Position numbers and translations under genes: made by a program | Notes under the pieces: model-generated | Database searches by the model: none | Told to the model about the DNA's origin: nothing | What the model saw: only the letters and a program-made list of their open reading frames with translations | Shown: positions 57,684 to 64,000 of the stretch, one piece after another | Position numbering within the stretch: the first letter of the stretch is position 1 | Layout: each line of letters starts with the position of its first letter | Source: Mesorhizobium sp. M2A.F.Ca.ET.046.03.2.1 | GTDB lineage: Bacteria > Pseudomonadota > Alphaproteobacteria > Rhizobiales > Rhizobiaceae | DNA: 64,000 nucleotides | Assembly: GCF_003952425.1 (NCBI RefSeq) | Contig: NZ_CP034449.1 | Coordinates: 4,514,001-4,578,000, forward strand | Direction of reading: 5' to 3'

Positions 57684-60134
57684 ATGAGCGAAAAACTTGT
57701 CATCATCGGCAACGGCATGGCGCCCGGCAGGATGCTGGAGCACCTGCTGGAAGCGGCGCCCGACCGCTACGTTGTCACCATCTTCAACGCCGAGCCGCGC
57801 GTGAACTACGACCGCATCATGCTGTCGCCGGTCCTGTCGGGCGAGAAGGCGTTCGAGGAAATCGTCATCCATGGCGACGGCTGGTACATCAAGCACGGCA
57901 TCACCCTCTACAAGGGCCACCGCATCGTCGCCATCGACCGGGAGGCCAAGACCGTCACCTCGGACCACGGCGTGACCGAGAGCTACGACCGGCTGGTCAT
58001 CGCCACCGGCTCGGTGCCCTTCATCATTCCGGTGCCGGGCAAGGACCTGCCGGGCGTGCTCACCTACCGCGACCTCGATGACGTCAACGCCATGCTGCTT
58101 GCGGCGCAGTCGCGCGCCAAAGCGGTCGTCATCGGCGGCGGCCTCCTCGGCCTCGAAGCCGCGGCCGGGCTGAAGGAACGCGGCATGGATGTCACGGTTC
58201 TGCACGTCATGCCGACGCTCATGGAGCGCCAGCTCGATCCGGCCGCCGGCTATCTGCTGCAGAAGGCCGTCGAGGCGCGCGGCATCAAGGTCATGACCAA
58301 GGCCAACACCAAGGCGATTGTCGGCGACGGCAAGGTCGAGGGTGTCGAGCTGATGGACGGCACGATCATCCCGGCGACGCTGGTGGTGATGGCGGTCGGC
58401 ATCCGCCCGAGCACCGCGCTTGCCAAGGAGGCCGGGCTCGAGGTCAATCGCGGCATTGTCGTCGACGACCGCATGCGGACCTCCGATCCTGCCATCATGG
58501 CGCTCGGCGAATGCGCCGAGGTCGGCGGCCACGTCTACGGACTGGTCGCCCCGCTCTACGAGATGGCGCGGGTCGCTGCGGCCGCGCTGGCGGACAGCGA
58601 GGACAGGCGCTTCGTCCATTCCGACACGCCGACCAAGCTCAAGGTCACCGGCATCGACCTCTATTCGCTGGGCGACTTCGCCGATGGCGAGGACCGCGAG
58701 GAGATCATCCTGCGCGACGCATCGGCTGGCATCTACAAGCGCCTCGTGCTGCAGGACAATCGCATCATCGGCACGGTGCTGTTCGGCGAGACGGATGATG
58801 GCGCCTGGTTCAACGACCTCAAGAAGAAGGCGACCGACATCTCCGAGATGCGCGACACGCTGATCTTCGGCCAGGCGTTCCAGGGAGGCGTTTCCTCGGA
58901 CCCTTTGGCGGCCGTTGCGGCACTGGCGGATGATGCGGAAATCTGCGGCTGCAACGGCGTCTGCAAGGGCAAGATCACCGGCGCGATCTCGGCCAAGGGG
59001 CTGACCGGCCTCGACGATGTGCGCGCGCATACGAAAGCTTCGGCCTCCTGCGGCTCGTGCACGGGTCTGGTCGAACAGCTGCTGAAGCTGACGCTCGGCG
59101 AAGCGTACAATCCGGCGGCGGTGCAGCCCATGTGCAGCTGCACGAGCCTCGGTCATGACGATGTGCGGCGCCTGATCAAGGCGAAGGGCCTGAAGACAAT
59201 TCCGGCCGTCATGCAGGAACTCGAATGGAAGACCTCCTGCGGCTGCGCCAAATGCCGTCCGGCGCTCAACTATTATCTGGTCTGCGACTGGCCCGACCAA
59301 TATGCCGACGACTATCAGTCGCGCTTCATCAATGAGCGCGTCCACGCCAACATCCAGAAGGATGGCACCTATTCGGTGGTGCCGCGCATGTGGGGCGGGG
59401 TGACCAGCGCCAACGAATTGCGCGCCATTGCCGATGTCGTCGACAAGTTCGAGATCCCGATGGTCAAGGTCACCGGCGGCCAGCGCATCGACATGCTGGG
59501 CATCCGCAAGGAAGACCTGCCGGCGGTGTGGTCCGATCTCGGCAAGGCCGGCTTCGTCTCCGGCCATGCCTATGCCAAGGGCCTGCGCACGGTGAAGACC
59601 TGCGTCGGTTCCGACTGGTGCCGCTTCGGCACGCAGGATTCGACCGGGCTCGGCATCCGCATCGAGAAATTCATGTGGGGCTCGTGGACGCCGGCCAAGG
59701 TGAAGATGGCAGTGTCGGGATGCCCGCGCAACTGCGCGGAGGCGACCTGCAAGGATGTCGGCGTGGTCTGCGTCGACTCCGGCTACGAGATCCATTTCGC
59801 GGGCGCTGCCGGCCTCGACATCAAGGGCACGGAAGTGCTGGGGCTCGTGAAGACCGAGGACGAGGCGCTGGAGGTGATCGTGGCGCTCGTCCAGATGTAT
59901 CGCGAGCAGGCGCGCTATCTCGAGCGCATCTACAAATGGGCCAAGCGCATCGGCACCGCCGAGATCAAAAAACAGATCCTGGACGATGCCGAGAAGCGCA
60001 AAGCCTATTACGAGCGCTTCGTCTTCAGCCAGAAATTCGCGCAGGTCGACCCGTGGTCGGAGCGCGTCTCCGGCAAGGACAAGCATGAGTTCCGGCCGAT
60101 GGCTTCGGTCGGGTTCGCGGAGGCGGCGGAGTGA
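57684..60134 (+). CDS. nirB: Assimilatory nitrite reductase [NAD(P)H] large subunit
   Basis: 816 residues. The N-terminal FAD/NAD domains (KLVIIGNGMAPGRMLEHLLE, then AVVIGGGLLGLEAAAGLKERGMDV in parts) are followed by two BFD-like [2Fe-2S] segments (CGCNGVCKGKI/SCGSC and CSCTSLGHDDV/SCGCAKC). The C-terminal siroheme-[4Fe-4S] domain carries Cys ligands CVGSDWCRFG and SGCPRNCAEATC. It reduces nitrite to ammonium in six electrons. The length is typical. Siroheme synthesis genes are not in the window. Confidence 0.96.
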   Translation: MSEKLVIIGNGMAPGRMLEHLLEAAPDRYVVTIFNAEPRVNYDRIMLSPVLSGEKAFEEIVIHGDGWYIKHGITLYKGHRIVAIDREAKTVTSDHGVTESYDRLVIATGSVPFIIPVPGKDLPGVLTYRDLDDVNAMLLAAQSRAKAVVIGGGLLGLEAAAGLKERGMDVTVLHVMPTLMERQLDPAAGYLLQKAVEARGIKVMTKANTKAIVGDGKVEGVELMDGTIIPATLVVMAVGIRPSTALAKEAGLEVNRGIVVDDRMRTSDPAIMALGECAEVGGHVYGLVAPLYEMARVAAAALADSEDRRFVHSDTPTKLKVTGIDLYSLGDFADGEDREEIILRDASAGIYKRLVLQDNRIIGTVLFGETDDGAWFNDLKKKATDISEMRDTLIFGQAFQGGVSSDPLAAVAALADDAEICGCNGVCKGKITGAISAKGLTGLDDVRAHTKASASCGSCTGLVEQLLKLTLGEAYNPAAVQPMCSCTSLGHDDVRRLIKAKGLKTIPAVMQELEWKTSCGCAKCRPALNYYLVCDWPDQYADDYQSRFINERVHANIQKDGTYSVVPRMWGGVTSANELRAIADVVDKFEIPMVKVTGGQRIDMLGIRKEDLPAVWSDLGKAGFVSGHAYAKGLRTVKTCVGSDWCRFGTQDSTGLGIRIEKFMWGSWTPAKVKMAVSGCPRNCAEATCKDVGVVCVDSGYEIHFAGAAGLDIKGTEVLGLVKTEDEALEVIVALVQMYREQARYLERIYKWAKRIGTAEIKKQILDDAEKRKAYYERFVFSQKFAQVDPWSERVSGKDKHEFRPMASVGFAEAAE

Positions 60135-60154
60135 GTCGACAGGAAAGAGACCGC

Positions 60155-60484
60155 ATGAACTGGATCGCCATCGGCTCCATCGCCGAAATCCCTAGCCGCG
60201 GCGCACGCTGCGTAGCCACCCCGCAAGGCAAGATCGCGGTCTTCCGAACGGCCGACGACCATGTCTTCGCCATCGAGGACCACTGCCCGCACAAGGGCGG
60301 GCCGCTGAGCCAAGGCATCGTCCATGGCGCGGCGGTGACCTGCCCGCTGCACAATTGGGTGATCTCGTTGGAGACCGGCAAGGCGCTCGGCGCCGACGAG
60401 GGCGCGGTGCGAACGATCCCGGTGAGGGTCGAGGGCGAAATGCTCTTCATCGCGCTCGAAGCGCTGGCCTCAAAAGCGGCCTGA
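60155..60484 (+). CDS. nirD: Nitrite reductase small subunit (Rieske-type)
   Basis: 109 residues, a Rieske-like domain with the full ligand set CPHKGG and CPLHNW (C-x-H...C-x2-H), so a [2Fe-2S] cluster could bind, as in the NirD variants that keep ligands. The start at 60155 is used (AGGAAAGAGACCGC upstream); a GTG at 60131 overlaps the nirB stop and is less likely. It works with NirB in nitrite reduction. Confidence 0.92.
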   Translation: MNWIAIGSIAEIPSRGARCVATPQGKIAVFRTADDHVFAIEDHCPHKGGPLSQGIVHGAAVTCPLHNWVISLETGKALGADEGAVRTIPVRVEGEMLFIALEALASKAA

Positions 60485-60487
60485 GGC

Positions 60488-63157
60488 ATGGAGGAAGCGC
60501 GCGAGGTGAGGACCACCTGCCCCTATTGCGGGGTGGGCTGCGGCGTGCTGGCCAAGGTCGCCGCGGACGGTACGACGACCGTCCGCGGCGATCCCGAGCA
60601 CCCGGCCAATTTCGGCCGGCTCTGCTCCAAGGGTTCCGCCCTCGCCGAGACACTCGGCCTCGAAGGCCGTCTGCTTCAGCCGGAGATCGGCGGCAGGCAG
60701 GCCGGTTGGGACGAAGCGCTCGATCTCGTGGCCGAAAAATTCTCGCGGGCGATCGCCGAGCACGGGCCGGATTCGGTCGCCTTCTACGTGTCCGGCCAAT
60801 TGCTCACCGAGGACTATTACGTCGCCAACAAGCTGATGAAGGGTTTTGTCGGCTCGGCCAATATCGACACCAATTCGCGGCTTTGCATGGCCTCATCCGT
60901 GGCCGGCCACCGCCGTGCTTTCGGCGAGGACATCGTTCCCGGTGTCTATGAGGATTTGGAGTGCGCCGATCTCATCGTGCTCACCGGCTCCAACACCGCC
61001 TGGTGTCATCCGGTGCTCTACCAGCGCATGCTCGCAACGCGCCGGGAGCGTGGGACGAAAATCGTCGTCATCGATCCTCGCCGCACCGCGACCGCCGACG
61101 AGTGCGACCTGCATCTGGCGCTCGATCCGGGCACGGACGTGCTGTTGTTCAACGGATTGCTCGCGTATCTCGTCCAGAGCGGGAAGAGCGATACCGATTT
61201 CATCCGCGACAACACGTCGGGCTTCGACGCCGCGGCCGCGCTGGCCAGCGCCGATGCGCCGTCGATCGCACGTATTGCGAAGGGCTGCGGATTGGCGGCC
61301 GCCGATGTCCAGGCCTTCTACGATCTCTTCGCCGACACTGACCGGACCGTCACCGTCTACAGCCAGGGTGTGAACCAGTCGGCGCATGGAACCGACAAGG
61401 TCAACGCCATCATCAATTGCCATCTCGCCACCGGCCGCATCGGCAAGCCCGGCATGGGACCGTTCTCGGTCACCGGGCAGCCGAACGCCATGGGCGGCCG
61501 CGAGGTGGGTGGCCTGGCCAATCAGCTCGCCGCGCATATGGACTTCGCGGATGAAGCCAACATCGATCGTGTCTCCCGCTTCTGGAAGGCGCCCGACATC
61601 GCCCGCCGCGTCGGCCTGAAGGCGGTGGACATGTTCCAGGCGGTCGCCGACGGCCGCATCAAGGCGCTGTGGGTCATGGGCACCAATCCGGCGGTCTCCA
61701 TGCCGGATGCTTCACGCGTGCGTGCCGCGCTCGCTAAATGCGATTTCGTCGTCGTTTCGGATGTCACCCGCACCGACACCACGCGCTGCGCCGACGTTCT
61801 GCTGCCGGCCGCTGGTTGGGGCGAGAAGGACGGCACGGTCACCAATTCGGAACGGCGTATCTCGCGCCAGCGGCCGTTCCTGCCGCCGCCGGGCGAGGCG
61901 AGAGCCGACTGGCGCATCGTCTGCGATGTCGCCGCCCGCATGGGCTTTGGCGAGGCCTTCGCCTTCCGGGCGCCGGCCGAGATTTTCCGCGAGCATGCGG
62001 CGCTCTCCGCCTTCGAGAACGGGGGCGAGCGCCTATTCGATCTCGGCGGCTTTGCTGATCTTACCGATGAAGACTATTCAACCTTCGCGCCGCGTCTTTG
62101 GCCCACGTCGGATCGAGGCGAGCACCAGACGAGATTGTTTGGCGACGGTCGTTTTCCGACGCCCGACGGCCGCGCGCGCTTCGTGGCGGTGCGGCAGGAG
62201 GCAACGGCCTTCAGCGTCGATGCCGACTATCCACTTGCCCTGAACACCGGCCGGCTGCGCGATCAGTGGCACACCATGACGCGCACCGGGAATGTGCCGC
62301 GTTTGATGGCTAACGTGCCGGAGCCGGCGGTCGATCTTCATCCGGCCGATGCGGCCGCGCGACACCTAAAGGATGGCGACCTCGCCCAGCTTTCAACCCG
62401 CTTCGGCTTCGTTCGGGCGAGAGTACGCGTGGCCGACTCGCAGCGGCGTGGCCATGCTTTCCTGCCCATGCACTGGAGCGGACAGTTCGCGGCCAGGGCC
62501 GCGGCCGGTCTGCTGTCCTCGCCGGTCACCGATCCGCATTCCGGCCAACCGGAGCTCAAGCATGTTCCAGTCAGGATCGTGCGGGAAGAGACCGGCTGGG
62601 CCGGCGTGCTCATCACACGCCGTGATCTGCGGCCGACAGGTTTCGTCCACTGGAGCCGGCATGCGGTCGATGGCGGCTGGGTCTATGAACTGACTGGAAC
62701 CGAGCCGCCGGACCAGGGGATCCTCCTGGCGCGCAAGCTGCTGGGCGTCAAACGGCGGGACCAGTTGCTCGAATACACCGATCGCCGCGGGCTCGCCTAT
62801 CGCGCGGCGGCCATCGACGATGGCGGCGCCATGGCCGAGGCCTTGCTGGTCGCCGCTCCAGACCAACTGCCGGCGCGCGACTGGCTGGTGTCCCTGCTCG
62901 CCACGCGCCAGAAGCTGTCGACGGCCGACCGCCACGCGCTTCTATCCGGCCGCTCGCCCGTGCCCATGCCGCCTATTGGGCGGGTCGTGTGCGCATGCTT
63001 CCATGTCGGCGCCAACCAAATCGCGTCGGCGGTTGCTTCGGGATGCGACAGCCTTGAGGCCATCGGCGAGACGTTGCGCGCGGGCACCAATTGCGGCTCC
63101 TGCCGCTCCGAGATACGTGCGATCATCGGCGCCCGCCAGGTGCAGGCGGCGGAGTGA
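60488..63157 (+). CDS. nasA: Assimilatory nitrate reductase catalytic subunit
   Basis: 889 residues, a molybdopterin (bis-MGD) oxidoreductase. The N-terminal [4Fe-4S] ligands are Cys11, Cys14, Cys18 and Cys46 (CPYCGVGC and RLCSKGS). The Mo-ligand region with Cys is SRLCMASS, as in NasA/NapA. The C-terminus (about 840-885) is a BFD-like [2Fe-2S] domain (VCACFHVG, NCGSC), the electron entry found in NasA of this type. There is no Tat signal, in keeping with a cytoplasmic enzyme. The final gene of the operon, it ends 15 bases before repeat copy 5. Some rhizobial annotations call it narB. Confidence 0.94.
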   Translation: MEEAREVRTTCPYCGVGCGVLAKVAADGTTTVRGDPEHPANFGRLCSKGSALAETLGLEGRLLQPEIGGRQAGWDEALDLVAEKFSRAIAEHGPDSVAFYVSGQLLTEDYYVANKLMKGFVGSANIDTNSRLCMASSVAGHRRAFGEDIVPGVYEDLECADLIVLTGSNTAWCHPVLYQRMLATRRERGTKIVVIDPRRTATADECDLHLALDPGTDVLLFNGLLAYLVQSGKSDTDFIRDNTSGFDAAAALASADAPSIARIAKGCGLAAADVQAFYDLFADTDRTVTVYSQGVNQSAHGTDKVNAIINCHLATGRIGKPGMGPFSVTGQPNAMGGREVGGLANQLAAHMDFADEANIDRVSRFWKAPDIARRVGLKAVDMFQAVADGRIKALWVMGTNPAVSMPDASRVRAALAKCDFVVVSDVTRTDTTRCADVLLPAAGWGEKDGTVTNSERRISRQRPFLPPPGEARADWRIVCDVAARMGFGEAFAFRAPAEIFREHAALSAFENGGERLFDLGGFADLTDEDYSTFAPRLWPTSDRGEHQTRLFGDGRFPTPDGRARFVAVRQEATAFSVDADYPLALNTGRLRDQWHTMTRTGNVPRLMANVPEPAVDLHPADAAARHLKDGDLAQLSTRFGFVRARVRVADSQRRGHAFLPMHWSGQFAARAAAGLLSSPVTDPHSGQPELKHVPVRIVREETGWAGVLITRRDLRPTGFVHWSRHAVDGGWVYELTGTEPPDQGILLARKLLGVKRRDQLLEYTDRRGLAYRAAAIDDGGAMAEALLVAAPDQLPARDWLVSLLATRQKLSTADRHALLSGRSPVPMPPIGRVVCACFHVGANQIASAVASGCDSLEAIGETLRAGTNCGSCRSEIRAIIGARQVQAAE

Positions 63158-63171
63158 GCCGTGCGCCGGCT

Positions 63172-63274
63172 AAACCATTTCACCGTTTTACCGAAACGGT
63201 GAAATGGTTTATCTTCTTATTTTTACGCAACTCCGGACGGAAAACCGCTCACACTTTTCCTGGATTTGCTCTAG
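63172..63274. repeat. Family A repeat, copy 5
   Basis: Module 1 is a perfect 17-bp inverted repeat with a 5-base loop (63172-63188 and 63194-63210). Its outer stem AAACCATTT/AAATGGTTT differs from the other copies yet is fully complementary. Module 2 follows with the conserved GGACGGAAAACCGCT. The final CTAG gives the TAG stop of the sugar permease gene. It could also act as terminator for nasA. Confidence 0.88.
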
Positions 63275-64000
63275 CGGTCCTCGACGATGCGCAGATAGGC
63301 CGCCGTCACGAATAGCACGATGAAGCCGAACAGGATGCGGCGGCCGCCTTCGGGCATCTGCAGGATGGTGAGCAGCGTCGTCAGCACGGTCAGGATCAGC
63401 GCGCCGATGATGGTGCCGGTATAGCCGCCGCGGCCGCCGAAGATCGAGGTGCCGCCGATGACGGCCGCGGCCACCGAAGGCAGCACCAGCGGTTCGGCGA
63501 GCGACAGCGAAGGCGCCTTGATCAGGCCGATATAGAGCAGGCCGGTGATGCCGGCGAGCAGGCTGGAGAGGATGTAGAGCGCGGTGATCACCTGCCAGTA
63601 GCGGACGCCGGACAGGCGCGCGGCGCGCTCATTGTCGCCGACGGCATAGAGCAGGCGGCCGAAGCCGGTACGGTTCAGCATGAAGACGATCAGCACGGCC
63701 ACCGGCACGAACAGGAGAAGCGCATTGGGAAAACCGTAGGTGAGGCCGGTGCCCAGCCAGTTGAGGAAATCCGGGATTTTCGCGCCCGACGCGATCACGG
63801 TGCGCTGGTAGACCTGCAGGAAGCCGGTGCCGATCAGGCTGGTGCCGAGCGTCATGATCAGCGGATGCACCCGGAACACGCCGACGCCGATGCCGTTGAC
63901 GAGGCCGATCAGCACGGCGGGCAGCATGGCCAGCAGGAAAGCCACAGCCGGATCCTGGTTGACGATCTGGGTGGCCATGATGAAGGCGCTCATCGTCGCC
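63271..64000 (-). CDS. ABC sugar transporter permease, RbsC type (cut by window edge)
   Basis: About 242 C-terminal residues are visible; the gene continues past base 64000. It has at least six transmembrane helices, the RbsC/BPD_transp_2 pattern GVGVFRVHPLIMTLGTSLIGTG, the loop VGDNERAARLSGVRYW and the late motif VAAAVIGGTSIFGGRGGYTGTIIGALIL, seen in segments. The family imports ribose and related monosaccharides. The stop TAG (63271-63273) lies in the family A repeat. Partner ATPase and binding-protein genes are outside the window. Confidence 0.9.
   Translation of the reverse strand, partial: ATMSAFIMATQIVNQDPAVAFLLAMLPAVLIGLVNGIGVGVFRVHPLIMTLGTSLIGTGFLQVYQRTVIASGAKIPDFLNWLGTGLTYGFPNALLLFVPVAVLIVFMLNRTGFGRLLYAVGDNERAARLSGVRYWQVITALYILSSLLAGITGLLYIGLIKAPSLSLAEPLVLPSVAAAVIGGTSIFGGRGGYTGTIIGALILTVLTTLLTILQMPEGGRRILFGFIVLFVTAAYLRIVEDR

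Noticed and set aside
56904..60086. A 1060-codon open frame on the minus strand opposite narK-nirB
   Set aside because: Its translation is low-complexity Asp/Arg/Gly/Ala without any domain, and it is antisense to clearly recognised transporter and nitrite reductase genes. High G+C produces such shadow frames; others are opposite kdpD (27778-30579), kdpB (30640-33417) and tctA (21725-24331).
1..64000. Prophage, integrative element or genomic island
   Set aside because: No integrase, transposase, tRNA-linked attachment site, phage gene or marked composition shift was seen. The content is metabolic and regulatory throughout.

Overview
The window looks like chromosomal DNA of a Mesorhizobium-type alphaproteobacterium (Hyphomicrobiales). 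This rests on uniformly high G+C, the rpoN-hpf-ptsN order, many TRAP/ABC/Tct-type uptake and catabolic genes, KdpFABCDE, NasTS-controlled nitrate assimilation, and several families of short palindromic intergenic repeats of the kind common in rhizobia. The genus is an inference from gene content. There is no tRNA, rRNA, CRISPR array, integrase or transposase, and no sign of a symbiosis island.

Layout. 1-2.3 kb: end of rpoN (sigma-54), long-form hpf and ptsN, closed by a terminator. 2.4-7.5 kb: a small heat-shock gene pair with an RpoH promoter and a ROSE-like thermometer leader, a nucleoside hydrolase, a LysE-type exporter, and an amidase-ribokinase pair. 7.7-9.7 kb: a four-gene secreted, fimbria-like locus (two subunit-like proteins, a one-domain chaperone-like protein and an unknown protein) with no usher. 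9.9-19 kb: DNA repair (AraC-MGMT fusion, nth), a GGDEF-EAL membrane protein, and an ArsR/SRPBCC/VOC/DUF1801 gene string in which the VOC gene is frameshifted. 19-25.2 kb: an IclR regulator diverging from tctC-tctB-tctA, a CaiB-type CoA-transferase and a citryl-CoA-lyase-like gene, which together read as a tricarboxylate uptake and cleavage pathway. 25.2-27 kb: NUDIX, a Gln-rich secreted protein and an IalB-like protein. 27-35.4 kb: a complete kdp operon with kdpF, a second tiny membrane ORF upstream of it, and an extra one-helix protein between kdpA and kdpB. 35.8-47 kb: a catabolic region (amidase, MocA-type oxidoreductase, ABC importer, RpiR regulator, flavin monooxygenase with a SnoaL-like domain, metal-dependent deacetylase, RidA, NTF2-like protein). 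47-53.9 kb: a HerA-like ATPase, cydCD, a hemerythrin gene and an Fnr-type regulator, with an FNR box between cydD and the hemerythrin gene. 54-63.2 kb: nasT-nasS, then the nitrate assimilation operon (small membrane protein, narK-type transporter, nirB, nirD, nasA). The right edge cuts an RbsC-type sugar permease.

How it works together. The best-supported circuit is nitrate assimilation. Upstream of the operon are two NtrC-like sites, a -24/-12 promoter with the required GG-N10-GC spacing, and a leader of about 120 nt. The leader carries two hexaloop hairpins with A at loop position 1 and G at position 4, as ANTAR proteins recognise. The second hairpin shares sequence with the 5' arm of a strong terminator just before the first gene. 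Nitrogen limitation (NtrC plus RpoN) would therefore start transcription, and nitrate, through NasS releasing NasT, would let it pass the terminator.

A second theme is the repeats. At least four families of hairpin-forming elements sit between genes. In one family the outer stem differs between copies but stays complementary, and in five cases the repeat end supplies the stop codon of a neighbouring gene.
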